DNA of 64,000 nt from Camelus bactrianus (GCF_048773025.1 NC_133547.1:5032001-5096000), one strand, 5' to 3'; counted from the stretch's first letter, positions 33,189 to 44,534 are shown. The notes: a model not told the origin generated them from the letters alone. A program made the numbers and translations.

Positions 33189-34585
33189 CTCGGGGTCCGG
33201 GCGAGGCGGAAAGGGTAGGCTTCTCCTGGATGGGGAGAGAGAGGAGGAGAGTTACACGTGGTTTTAGGATCGTAGGGTCCTTGCCTCCGGGGAGGCTGTC
33301 TTGATAGCGCCCAGAGTAAACCCATTGTCTGGAACACTCTTGTACCAGCACTGTGCAGGCCTAGAACCTTCAAGTCTCAGCTTAAGCTTTCATTCACTCA
33401 TTAGTTCATTAAGCAATATCCACTCACTGTCTCCTATGTGTCCAACATTTTACTGGGCACTGGGGACACAGCTGTGAACAAAACAGGAAGGGTTACAGGC
33501 ACTAATTTCTAGTGGAGGAGCTGATATTACTTCCCAAATATAGGGAGTAATACGAAGGAATTATCCTCTGAGCTGAGGCCAGGAGGAGGAAGAGTCGGGT
33601 ATTAAGGTGAGAAGAATGTTGCAGACAAAGTTAATAGCAAATGCAAAGGACCTGAAGGACAGGCAGGTCCTGTCTTTGTTCATTGGGTAGAAAGTGTGTT
33701 GTGGTTGAAGACCAGAGAGGATCAGGGGCTTGGACTTTATTCTGAATGAAATAGGAACCATTGGACGGTTTTAAGCTATGTAGTGACAGGATTTTATTTA
33801 ACAGGATTCCTTGGGCTGAGTGTGAATAAAGAGAGGAGGGTGGCATTAGCAGACCAGCGAGGAGGCTCCTGCACTGACCCAGGTGAGCAACAGTGGTCGC
33901 TCGGAGCAGAGTGGAGGCAGTGGAATTGGAGAGGAGTGGTCAGATTCTGGATCTCTTCTGGAGATAGAGCAGATAGGACTCTCACAAGTCTTGGGGGAGG
34001 GCAGTGGATGAGAGTAACAGAAGACTCGGGACAACTCCCAAGTTTTTTGGGCTTGAACATTTGGAAGTTAGTGGGACCATTTAGTAGAGAGGAAATGGGA
34101 GTTAGAGAAGAATGGGGAAATATTGGGAGAGGGGTTAAGTTTAGGGTAGAGAATCTGGAATTTCGTTTGGGCATGGCAGATTTGAGATCCTTTGCTTTGC
34201 AAGTCTTTCCTGATCCCTGGGCTGGGTTTGGCGCCTCCTCTGGGCTTCCACGGCCGCCTGATCGCTCCCCAGGCCACCCCTGACCACTCGAGGTTATAAT
34301 CAGGACGGAAGAGGGTGCGCTCTCACCGCACCCAGGTTTGAGGTGAAATCAAGGAGTGAGACCCGGCCGCAGAGTCGAAAGCGGGTCAGCGGGGACAGCA
34401 GCTGCTTAGGGCACTCCTGCCTGGAGGGCCGCCGGTAGATAGGCTTTGGGGGATCACTGAGGGGAGTACCATCTCCCCAGGGATGCCTACCGAATGCGTG
34501 GGAGAGAAAATATGGAGACCATCAGCTCCTCCACGGCAGCGCTACAAAGGGCGGAGATGGGCCTGCTGCGGAAGGAGGCACTCAC

Positions 34586-34680
34586 CTGAGCAGAACCCGG
34601 GCTGGACAGTCCAGGCTCCGAGAAAACGCGGAAGCGGGTAAAAGAACTACGACTCCCAGAAGGCTTTGGGTCTACCCGCC
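34586..34680 (-). other. CTU1: Likely noncoding first exon of CTU1
   Basis: On the minus strand a consensus donor (CTGCTCAG then GTGAGTG) ends an exon at 34586. Upstream lies GC-rich promoter-like sequence, and the matching acceptor is at 33225 just before the CTU1 ATG. The exact transcription start is not fixed. Confidence 0.6.
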
Positions 34681-34870
34681 GACGACTCCCAGGTGCCAGT
34701 GCGGCGGCGGTACGGTTGGAAGACGCTAACTGTTTCCGGAGACGGTGGGCCTACAACTCCCTGCGATCCTTGCGGTGGCGTCTCTGGCTCCGCCCACGGC
34801 TCCCAGAGTGCTCCATGCCAGTCCGGGTCGTGTCCTGTGTGCGCCTGCGCAAGAGCAGGTGAGGCGTGTG
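34600..34870. promoter_or_regulatory. GC-rich, probably bidirectional promoter of CTU1 and the B4GALT-like gene
   Basis: Four ACTCCCAG-type motifs resembling the ZNF143/Staf site (ACTACAAYTCCCAGAATGC) lie within 170 bp: 34645-34664 (closest match), 34681-34697, 34749-34768 and 34797-34814. An NRF1-like GCGCCTGCGC lies at 34841-34850. There is no TATA box. CTU1 leaves to the left. A plus-strand donor (AAGAGCAG then GTGAGG) at 34858 could end a noncoding first exon for the gene whose first coding exon starts with a splice acceptor at 39,776. The bidirectional reading is an inference. Confidence 0.6.
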
Positions 34871-35915
34871 ATTTTTGTGTAGTACCTTCTACTGCTCACA
34901 GTGCGGCTTATTCAGACTTTTTGCTCTTATGGGCGCAGGATTGAGTTAGTGGTAGGGGTGGAGAGGCGTCCAGGTGGGGCGAGAAGGGGATGGGGGTGCG
35001 AAAAGGAGAGGTGGCGAGGGCGCTGGGCCGCTTCCAGGGATTGGGCCGCGTCGCCGGGGGATGCAGTTTGGGCTCTTGCGCGCGCCCCGGCAGGCGTGGG
35101 AGTGGGTGTGCGCCCAGGTCGGAGGCCCCCGCCGTGCGGGCTGGGGGCGTTATACGTGCGCGGAGCCGGTAGACGGCGGTTTGTGGTTCTGTACTCGTGC
35201 ACCGGGTCGGGGCACGAACGCGGTGAGCAGTTATGCGCACGCATCCTGTCCTGCCTGGTGAAGTTAAGGCAGAGCTCGGGATGGAGGGCAGGCGAGACCC
35301 GTGAGGTGGTGGATTCCCTGGGGCATAAGTCCCCCAAACCAAAAAACAGAGCACCTTCCCAAGAGTCAACCGGCCCAAGCTCTCAGCCTCCTTCCAGCCC
35401 CCAAACTGCTCCCTCTCCTGCGTGTTAGTTTCTGAGATCCTTTTGTCTCCCAGTTCTGTAAAGCCCTTGAGAGGCTGGTGATGGGGGACGTTTGGGTGTC
35501 TGAACCTATTGGTTGAACCCTGGTCATTACGCAGGTGTGCCAGATTGGGGAAGTAGGGAAGACAAAGCTTGGTGTGGAGGTTCCAGATGTCAGGCGCTGC
35601 CGGAGCCCAGAGGTTACAGGTGCTGCTAACCAGGACAGGGGGAGAAACAACAATTCTTAATGAGGAGTTAGCATGTGCCAGGCACCAATTCTGCCCTTCC
35701 CTTGCTCCATTGCAAGTTCCTCCTCTGTAAAGTGGGACCTGCCTCACGGTGCGTGTGAAAATAAAGATGTTAACAGGAAAGTGTTTATTGACCCAAACAT
35801 AAACTTCTATAATTTTCATCTCATTTAATTCTCATAATCAGGCATGGCTGCCTTTTCCGGGCCAGGCCTAAGTTTCCTATGAAAGCAAGCTGTGAGTTGG
35901 GGGTTTTAAGACCTC
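34871..35915. other. CpG-rich shoulder and following intronic or intergenic sequence
   Basis: GC-rich sequence to about 35,260 extends the promoter island. The 303-codon minus-strand frame here is GC-driven and crosses no credible splice sites, so I do not call it a gene. Sequence from 35,400 on is ordinary. Confidence 0.5.
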
Positions 35916-35919
35916 AGGC

Positions 35920-36150
35920 AACCTACAGATAGTCTAAGGCAGTTCTCAGCTGGGGGTGAGTTTGTCCCCCAGAGGACACCTCTCAATGTCTGGAGACATT
36001 TGTGGTTGTCACAACTGGGGTGCATGGGGAAGGGTGTGACTGGTGTTCTGGCAGGCAGAGGCCAGGGATGCCAGTAAACATTGTGCACAGGATGGCCTCC
36101 CACAGCCAAGAAACATCTGGCCCCAAATAAAGATAGTGCTCAGGCTGGGA
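35920..36150 (-). mobile_element. hAT-Charlie DNA transposon remnant (MER5-like)
   Basis: Contains CAATGTCTGGAGACATTTG and GGTTGTCACAACTGGGGTG, phrases of a nonautonomous mammalian hAT element, with terminal CTCAGCTGGGG/GGCTGGGAACCCTGG ends. Family name given from memory. Confidence 0.65.
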
Positions 36151-36364
36151 ACCCTGGTGTATGTGGTGTTCTGCTGTACCTTTGCTTTTTACTGCAGAAC
36201 TAATAGACACGTTGAGGTGTTTCTTTGTTGGTTTTAGTCTCCCACTTTGCAAATTTATTATAAGTATTTAAACAGATTTCCACACCACTGTCGTAATTTT
36301 TTGAGTGAGAAGTTAGTAAAAAGAAATTTTGTCCTAATCTGCGCATCAGTGAAAAAAAGAGGCT

Positions 36365-36560
36365 GTGAAAACCAGCCTGCCTGGGTGACTCCGTGTGCCA
36401 TGTGCTTAATTGTGTGACCTGGAGTGACTGAGCTCTTCTGTCCTCATCTGTTCAGTAGGGATCATGGTAGCAGTTGTTGGAAGAACTAAATGATTTAATG
36501 TATGTAAAGCATTAAGAACAGTGCTTGGTGCTTTGTAAGTGCTGTAAAAAGAGTTGGGGG
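36365..36560 (+). mobile_element. MIR SINE
   Basis: MIR core phrases (GTGACCTGGAGTGACTGAGC and AATGATTTAATGTATGTAAA). Confidence 0.6.
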
Positions 36561-36819
36561 TGGGCAGTGTTCTGGTTCTTTATGTCACCTCCTGGGGGCA
36601 GCAGTAATTGGCAGTGTTGAGAACTGGACCAGTTCTGATCCTTAGTGGCCACGTTCATCAACAAACTGGCACAGTCTGGGCAGAAGTTTCTCGTGGCTGC
36701 TTTGTGAACAGTTTCAGATTCATGTGTTGTAAACACAGGAACTTAGTATTCTAGGGGGAAAGGCTGAGTTGGTGTTGGGGGCTTCCAGAGACGGCAGGTG
36801 GCTATCTGCAACTTCTCGT

Positions 36820-37235
36820 TAGTCACAGAATAAAGGTCGAGTCCCTCATCCTGGTGTCTGTGACCTGGCCCCTGATGGCTTTGCAGCCTCATCTCTCACC
36901 CCTGAATCGCCGGCATGTCCTCACATTTGCCAGAGAAGTAACTTTTTCTGCCAGATGTTTGCACGTGCTGTTTCCTCTTCCTGAAGACTCCATCCCTCAC
37001 CTCTCCTCCCACCGCAGTGATTGCTGTTTCTCATCCAGGTGGCCACTTGGAGGGTGTTCCCCCTAGAAGCCACAGGACCCCTCCTCCCCTGTACTGGATT
37101 AACCAGCCACCTCTGGACTGCCATGCCCCTGGTCCCTCACTTTGTCAGAGGCCCTGTCACCTTGGGTTGTGGCTGTCTGTGTCTGTTTCAGGGTCTCTTT
37201 GGGTTGGGTGCTTCTTGAGGGAGGAGTCTGGTTGG
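36820..37235 (+). mobile_element. L2 LINE fragment
   Basis: L2 3' phrases such as CCTGGTGTCTGTGACCTGGC and TTGCACGTGCTGTTTCCTC. Confidence 0.65.
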
Positions 37236-37404
37236 ATTTGAACCTGGGTTCCCTGGCATCACTGAGCACAAGACCGGGTACAGAGCAGGTGAGTTATTGA
37301 AGGTCCTTCCTCAGCTGCTCCTAGCTTACCTCTCCATCCTTGTCTCCTCCTGTTACCCACACCCCAGTCAACACTAAGCTCAGGCGGGAAACGATTGCCA
37401 TGGG

Positions 37405-37735
37405 ATGTGGTGGTCAAGGATGGAGGCAGCCTGGTTCAGATCGTGGGACAACCATTCTAGTTGTGTAAGCGTGGACAAGTTCCGCTTCCTCACCTGTAAG
37501 ATGGAGATACACTAGTACAGCCCTCATAGGATTAGAGCGCTGGTTCTCAACCTGGGGTGAGTTTGACCCCCAGGGGACATTTGGCAGAGACATTTTTGGT
37601 TGCCACCACTGGAGATGGAGCGGGGAACTGGCATCCAGTAGATAGAGGCCAGCAATGATACTAAACCTTGAACACACGGAACAGCACTTACAGCAAAGAA
37701 ATAACCTGCCCCAAATGTTGGTGGTTCTGGGGTTG
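37405..37735 (+). mobile_element. MIR SINE followed by a second MER5-like hAT remnant
   Basis: 37405-37535 is a MIR (TTGTGTAAGCGTGGACAAGT core). 37540-37735 is a second copy of the hAT family seen at 35.9 kb (GGGACATTTGGCAGAGACAT and GGTTGCCACCACTGG). Both are decayed. Confidence 0.65.
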
Positions 37736-37739
37736 AGAA

Positions 37740-39775
37740 GAGATACTTACTGGGTGCTTAGAACAGGCCACGAGAAGCACTCCGTAGACATTAGCTACCA
37801 TTACCGCCATGACTTAAGCATGCCAAGCGCTGGTGCCTCCATCTCTGCCCAGAACGCCCTCCCCCCACTTTGCATGGGGGCTGAATAGCTACTCATCCTT
37901 CAGGACCTAACCAGAATGCCGCCTCTTCGGGGAAGCCTTCCCTGACCTCTCCCACCCTTGACCCCCAGAATACCGTCAGGCAGGCAGTGACTGACTCCCT
38001 CACAGTCGCACGCAGAGGCCTGGGCTCAAATTCATGCTCTTTTCTCACACCTGAGCGACTTTGGGCCTCAGTGTCTTCAATGGAATTGAACAGTGGCTTT
38101 GAGTATGAGGTAGACCAGCACGAGGGGAGTATTTGATTAATGTCAGGATTCCTTTTGTGGAATGTATTAGTTAATAAAACCTGAAAGCTTAGTGTTGTTT
38201 TAGATTGGTGGAAATTGTTAAGAAATATGTTTTTAAGATTTGTTGGGGGAAAAATAGTTTATCTCTATCACTAGGAAAGTTAAGAAAAAAGATGTTACAT
38301 GCTGTATACATGAGACCCATGTCAAATGAATAAAGACTCAGAAAATGTGAAAAGTTAAAGTATGGGGAAAGATATACCAGGAAAATAACTCAAAGAAGTC
38401 TAAGTTTAGCTGCATTAACCACCAAACAAAGCAGATTTTGAGTCAAAAGGCACGATCAGTAATGAAGTGTCATCACAAATGAAAAAGGAATAACCAGTAT
38501 GACAAAGCAGTTCTAAACCCGGATGCAGCTCACAACATAGTCCCCAAAGAGGTAAAACTAAAGTTAACAGGAGGACAAGAAGAAATGGACACATTCCAGC
38601 AGCACTGTGACATTGTAGTAGATCTCTGTCAGCAACTAATCAAGTAGACAAAAACCAAAGCTACTCTGTTTATTTATAGGCTTCAGTTGCTCTCTGAAAT
38701 TATCTATTTTCTTGTCTGTCTTCTCCACCAGGGTGTAGGTTTCATGGGGGAGCAGAGGTTTTTGTTTACTTTGTGTCCGGCTGCTTCCTGGGTTCCCACT
38801 ATAATGCCTGGCACGAAGTGGGTGCTTAGTAAATCTGGGTGAATCAAATGCATGAATGCTCAGCCCTGGTGCTGGGTGATGCTGGGGCCCAGAGATGAGT
38901 CGTGCTGAGGGCTGGTGAGGGAGAAAGCCAGCTGGACTGGGATCAATCCAGGTGTGATGACCAGAGCTATGGCAGCCGAGATACCAGGGACTAGGAGAGC
39001 CCTGACAGTGTAGAGGGGAGTGAAGGACTTGGAGGAAACTCCCTAGACGCGGAGCACTTGTGATGGCTCTTGATGGATGAGCAGGAGTTTATTGGGTGGT
39101 GAATAGCATCTCATCCATCCATCCATCCATCCATTCATTTCATGGGGCTGCCTGTGCTGGGAAGTGCCAGGGACCTAGAGCTGAGTCAGTCTTGAACCCT
39201 GCTCTCAGTAACCCCCTTGTCTGTGGGGGGAGGTTGACACAGGCAGTCCTAATCCAGGATGCCCAGATGGTGGCAGAGGGAGACACAGATGCTGTGGAAG
39301 CCATGAGGGGCTACGTGGCGCTTGTGGTGGGGGAGGGGAGGCACCGGGATGAGCAGGGGCGGGGTAGGTCCTTTCTACACGGGGTGCTGGAGGTATGAGA
39401 GAACCTGGCCCAGTCCTGGGCTCGTACCCAGTCCATGTCGCACCCTGCCCCATGCACACTGCCTGGTCCAGCCATAAGCCCCATTTTACAGACAAGGATG
39501 TCGAGCCTTAGAGAGGTTGGCTCACTTTCCCAGGGGAGCAGCCCAGCTGGCGTCCAGTGTGACCAGAGGCAGGAGAGCTGAGCAGGGGATGTGCATGAGA
39601 CTGGTCCCCCACACAGGTGGCGTGGCCCTGGGTGGCCTCGGCAAGTCTCTCTCGCCAGTCTCCCCTCTGTGTAGTGCCGCTGTGGGATGGGCTCAGGAAA
39701 CTGGGACCGAGCCACCTGGGGCAAACGTGAGACGTTTGCAAGATGGGACCAATGACCTTCTGTTTCCTTTCCCAG
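37740..39775. other. Probable 5' intron of the B4GALT-like gene, no coding exon seen
   Basis: Contains a MIR-like piece at about 37,980-38,110, an A-rich stretch at 38,160-38,650 probably derived from L1, an L2 end at about 38,690-38,860, a CATC tandem run at 39,108-39,138, and another MIR-like piece at about 39,475-39,700. No exon is visible. Confidence 0.45.
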
Positions 39776-39776
39776 A

Positions 39777-42700
39777 ATGGAACAGCAGAGGGGGCTCCTG
39801 TTGTTTCTGGGGGTACAGATGCTGCTGGTGGGGGCATTGCTCTACCAAAGCCACCACCGCCGTAGCTTCACCTCTTTCCTGCGCTCCCTAATACAAGACA
39901 AGCCAGAGGATGGAGAAGAGCTGCCTTTTCTGGTTCAGGTCTCCTCTGTAGGAATCCCTTACCAGGACGTGTACTCCAACCTCAGCCAGATCCACCCCCT
40001 GGACATCAGTGACGAGGATCTGCCCAACTGTCCCATCATCTCGCCCTACATCAGTAAGCCTGTAGCGGCCTCTTACACCCCCAGCCCCACCTCAGGCTTC
40101 GGGGAGCCAGCAGGAATCCCTGAGGAGGAGGGCAGGACCTGGAAGCACAAGGCAGTGGGCTTGGTGACTGGGGCGGGGTGGGGCAACGGAGGGGGTGCTG
40201 GTTATCTAGTGCTGCATCAAAATGAACCACCTCCAAACTTGGTGTCTTTAAACAATCATTAACTCAAAGTGCATGGGGGTCAGAAATTTGGGGGTGGGCG
40301 CAGCTGGACAGTTGCAGTCCAGGTTTTTCATGCAGTTGCGGTGAAATGAGGGTGGAGCTAGAGCGGCGGCGGGCGGAAGCCGCCGGCACCTGGCTTTCTC
40401 CATGGGATCTTAGGGGCTCTCCGTGTGGGCTAGCTGGGCTTCTTCACAGCATGGTGGCCTCAGAGCTGAAGGCTTCAAGAGCAAGTATTCGTGTAAACGA
40501 GGCGTTGGCCTAGTGGCCTTTTACGATCTAGTCTCAAAAGTCACGTAACGTCACGTCTCCCATACCCCGTTCATTGGAACAGTTGTAAAAGCCCACTCAG
40601 CTTTAAGGGGCAGGGACAGAGACTCACCTCTCAATAGGAAGAGTGTCAAGGTCACATTGGCTGAAGGGCCTGTTGGGTAAGAGTGTTGTGGCCATCTTGG
40701 GGAAAAAGATGGTTTGCCGCAGAAAGAGGAGGCACGCCAGGGGATAAGTGGACGGTGGGCCCTCAGTGAGAGAGGAAAGTGAGGAGGAGGCGGATCTAAG
40801 ATGCAGGGAGAGAGCGGCCTGAGACCCACCCAGGAGGAGACATCTGGGGTGTCTTGTGTTAGGCTGGGGTTGGAGCTCAGGAGGCAGACTTAGGACCATC
40901 AGAGTCCGCAGGAGGAAAAGCAGCAGGAGGTGATGAGCTTGCTGAGGGAGGGCAGAGAGAAGCATGGGAGGCTGGGGAGAGATGAGGGAAGGATCAGAGG
41001 AGGTACTGAGAGGTGGAGCGAAGACCCCAGGAGGGCAGGACATTTTTGAGCCAAGAAGCTCAAAAGGGGGAAACTCAGAGCCTGTCGTACTGGCATGTGA
41101 GTCCCCTAGGGCTGCCCTAACAAAGTGCCCAAACTGGGGGCTTAAAACAACAGAAATTGACCCTCTCACAGTCCTGGAGGCCACAAGTCGGAAACCAAGG
41201 TGTTGTCAAGGGTTGGCTCCTTCTGGAAGCTCTGGGAGAGAAGCCAGCCCATGCCTCTGTCCAAGCTTCTGGTGGTTGGTGGCAATCCCTGGCCATCCTT
41301 AGCTTGTAGGCACACTGCTTAAGTTTTTGCCTCCATGGCCACCTTCTCCCTGGGTCTTCACGTGGCCTTCTTGGAAGGACATCAGCCATTGGATTGAGGG
41401 CCCACCCTAATCCAGTATGACCACATTTCAACCTGCATAGTATCTGTGAAGTCCCTATCTCCCAGTAAGGTCACATACTGAAATTCTGGGTGGACACGCC
41501 TTTGGGGGTGGGACATGATTCCACCCGGGACATCTGGCTTGTGGGGTGTCTAGGGTAGATCCCTGACCATCCCTGGCCTGTGCCTCTCTCAGATGGTCCT
41601 TTGAAGGTGCTGATCCCAGAGAACCTGACGATGGAGCAGGTGGTGGAGAAGAACCCACTGGTGGAGCTGGGAGGCCAGTACCGGCCACCCGACTGCTGGA
41701 CAGAGCAGCACACGGCGGTCGTGGTGCCCTACTGCGGGCAAGGCCGGCAGCTGCAGCAGCTGCTCTTCCACCTGCACCCCTTCCTGCAGCGCCAGCAGCT
41801 GCACTATGCCGTCTACGTGGTGAACCAGGTGCGGCGGCGGTGCGGAGGGGCAGGGCCGGGAGGGCAGGCGGGTCTGAGCCTGACCGTGGAGAGTCAGGGC
41901 TGGAGTTGTCACTCACTGAGCTGAGAGTATCTGGGCCAGAGAGTATCCGGGGGGCTGGATTGATGAGTCAAGAAGAACTTGGATTGGGGGAAATTAGAGC
42001 CAGGGGCTGTAGGTTTGGTCTTGGCTGGCCTAGTCTGGGATCAGCTTGAATAGCTGTCCGAGGGAAAGGCTCAATCCCACTGAGTCCAGGTCTCTCTGAA
42101 ACCGGGGCTGGTCAGATTGGACAGTTAACCTAAGGGGTAAATTAAAGCACTGAGCAGGGGGGTCAGATGCCGTTTGAATCTTGGTCTTGCCCGTTACTAC
42201 CTGTGTGGCCTGAGGGTGGGACCAATCATCCATCCAGCCAGCCAGCAGTCCAACACGGTTACTCAGTATAACCATGTGCCATTGTTTTCTCATTCATGAG
42301 ACAAGGATTCACTGAGTTAATGAATGTAAAGCAGTGAGGCCAGTGCCTGGCACATAGTAGGTGCTCAATACACGATATAGTAATGATGATGGTGATCATA
42401 ACGATAGTGGTGGTGACTGTGACAATGGCGGTGGTGGTGGTGATGACGGTGATGTTGGTAATAGTGACGATGGAGGGTAGGTGACTATGCTGATGTTGAA
42501 GATGGTGCAGACAGTGATAGTGATGACGGTGGTAGTGCTGGTAATGAACATCATGTTAATGGTAAGTGGTGGTGGTTATGGTTAAGGTAGTGATGAAGGA
42601 GATAATGATGATAGAGGAAGAAGGGGAGAGGTAAATCCTGTCCTGGGCATCAGACCTAGTCTTTGTCTAGAAGGAGCAGAAACAGATAGAGACACAGCTG

Positions 42701-44463
42701 GTCCCCAATCACTCCTGACCTCTGCCTCCCTCAGATGGCCTCTTGAAGGTGATGATCCTTGAGAACCTTGAGAATGGCTGAGGAGGGAGACCTGAGAGGC
42801 TGAAGATACTGACTGCCTAGGATGCGGGTGGGGGGACCCAAGGAAAGCTTCCCAGCGAAGGGAACTTTTGAACTGCATCTTCCTGGGCAAGTCTGGGTTT
42901 TCCATCTCCACTGTGGGAATAAGGAGGGGTTCCAGGCAGAATGGCTCTTGAAAAGGTGAGAGAGGACGGGCCTGGCAGGTGTGGTGAAGGCAGCACCGAA
43001 CATCTGTGTCCACCCCAGGTGAACAACAGCCCCTTCAACTGGGGCAAGCTGTGCAACGTGGGGTTCTGGGAGGCCATGCAGGAGGAGGACTGGGACTGTG
43101 TCTTCTTCCACGATGTGAACCTCCTCCCGGAGGACGACCGCAACCGCTACGTCTGTGACGTCTTCCCTGCCCATGTGTCCGTGGCCATTGACAAGTTCAA
43201 CTACAAGTAGGTGGAGGAAGGGACTGTTCGCCTTGGCCTGCCCTCCCCGGACCTTGCCCTGCCCATCTGTTTGGTCCAGGCCCCTGATCCCTGTGGCAGA
43301 GGCAGAGAGGGGATGTTGGGAAAGGCCTTGGGATGGTGAAGAGCCTCCCTCTTGGATGTGGGTGTCACGTGGGAGTGGGATTGCTTGTCAGCGCGGGAGT
43401 CAGGATGCTGTTAATAAAGTGGTAGGCAGCAAGGTTGTGAACTGAGGTCACAAAAGGGGAACTTACGAAAAGAGGGGCTAACTGGGGATCAGCAAGGGCT
43501 ACTGATGGCGTCAGGAGATGGGCCTGTCAGATGCTTCAGGGAGGGGATAGCTCAGGATCCGATGAGGGGCCATCTCAAGGGTCAGGGGAAGGACTACCCC
43601 AGGATCAGGCAGGGGGACATCTGGGGGTCAGGGCAGAGGTTGTCACAGAGGTGAGTGGAGAAGGGCTTACCCAGAAATAAAGCTTGGAGACTCCAGCCAG
43701 GAAGGGGCTAGGGCCCATTGGTAGGAATTCCCTGTGCTTCCAACCCTGTCTGCCTCTCCAGGCTGCCCTACCAAGGCTATCTTGGAGGGGTGTTTGCTCT
43801 GCGCCCCATTCACTACCTGAGGATAAACGGTTTCCCCAACACGTACTGGGGCTGGGATCAGGAGGACAATGAGATCGCTGCCAGGTAGGGGGCCCTGCTC
43901 CAGGGAGCCCAGCACAGGGAGCTGCTGGTCCCTCCATGGCTGGGGGGACACTGGCTGCCCTTGGCTAATAGGGGACACCCCCTATTTTGGATTGAGGGAG
44001 ACACGAGCCGCTCCAGCCTGAGGGGCTGGGCGCTGGGCACGGCATGGGGATCCTATCAGAGGAGACAGGCATCCGGCCTCCCTGCCCTCCCCTCTGTAAG
44101 GGTGAAGCTCAGCGGGATGCTCCTCTCCCGGCCCCACCTGCTCTTTGGCCGCTACCACATGCTGGAGGAGGGGCAGTACCCCAGCCACAAGCAGAGCCCC
44201 CAGAGGTGAGTCAGACTTGGGGCAGGGGTGGGGTGGGGGGGTGGGAGGATTCTAGGCCTGTCCCTGATCCCCAGGCTCACGTGGCAGCCCGTCCTGCATC
44301 TCCTTCCAGCCCTGGGCTTCTGGCCCCGATCCGCCGCAGGTGGTGGCACGATAGCATGAACTCGCTGAGCTACAGGCTGCTCTCCAAGGAGCTGCAGCCC
44401 CTCTACACCAACCTCACCGTGGACATCAGCTTCTCAGCCCCAGGAGCCCCAGGGCCAGGCTGA
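39777..44463 (+). CDS. Divergent beta-1,4-galactosyltransferase-like protein, six coding exons
   Basis: Family GT7, type II Golgi glycosyltransferases that add galactose in beta-1,4 linkage to GlcNAc or Glc. Coding exons: 39777-40053, 41593-41828, 43019-43206, 43762-43884, 44101-44205, 44310-44463. The joined frame is open for 360 aa. Residues 1-5 are cytoplasmic, about 6-23 a signal anchor, then a stem and the catalytic domain from about residue 95. It is closest by eye to B4GALT3/4 ([39 protein letters not shown]). Compared with bovine B4GALT1 (constant offset 49 through the core), Tyr289, Trp314, Glu317, Asp318 and Met344 are kept, but metal ligands Asp254 and His347 are Asn205 and Glu298, and WGWGGEDDD reads WGWDQEDNE (263-271). 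Exon 5 uses a weak AAG acceptor. An acceptor just before the ATG implies a noncoding first exon, perhaps at 34.8 kb. ATTAAA at 44535 is a likely poly(A) signal. Enzyme, altered enzyme or pseudoenzyme cannot be decided here. Confidence 0.85.
40196..40700 (+). mobile_element. Old interspersed repeat in B4GALT-like intron 1
   Basis: Contains phrases of a common mammalian repeat (TTATCTAGTGCTGCATCAAA, CTTCTTCACAGCATGGTGGC, AGTGTCAAGGTCACATTGGC). The family is not assigned. It has an unusual GC-rich insert at about 40,360-40,395. Confidence 0.45.
41095..41530 (+). mobile_element. Old interspersed repeat just upstream of coding exon 2
   Basis: Phrases AGGGCTGCCCTAACAAAGTG, CTCACAGTCCTGGAGGCCAC and GGATTGAGGGCCCACCCTAA mark a widespread mammalian repeat, family not assigned. 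It ends about 60 bp before the coding exon at 41,593. Confidence 0.55.
42160..42375 (+). mobile_element. MIR SINE in B4GALT-like intron 2
   Basis: MIR core and tail, ending GGCACATAGTAGGTGCTCAA. Confidence 0.7.
42376..42615 (+). repeat. Degenerate GAT/GGT triplet tract
   Basis: About 240 bp of imperfect GAT, GGT and GTG triplets. It is a decayed microsatellite that starts where the MIR tail ends. Confidence 0.85.
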
Positions 44464-44534
44464 AGGGTATCTGAAGGCCAGAAGGGAATCCCTGAGACGC
44501 GGGCTGCAGGGCAGGCCTCCCACTCAGCCCTCTT

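Noticed and set aside
34908-35819. 303-codon minus-strand open frame upstream of CTU1
   Set aside because: It lies in a GC-rich promoter island where stops are rare, has low-complexity composition and no domain or splice support.
42731-43174. Possible extra exon at 42,734-42,780 resembling the start of coding exon 2 (CTCAGATGGCCTCTTGAAGG)
   Set aside because: The likeness to the 41,590 acceptor region (CTCAGATGGTCCTTTGAAGG) is real and suggests a small local duplication, but it runs into a stop within about 16 codons and would break the frame.
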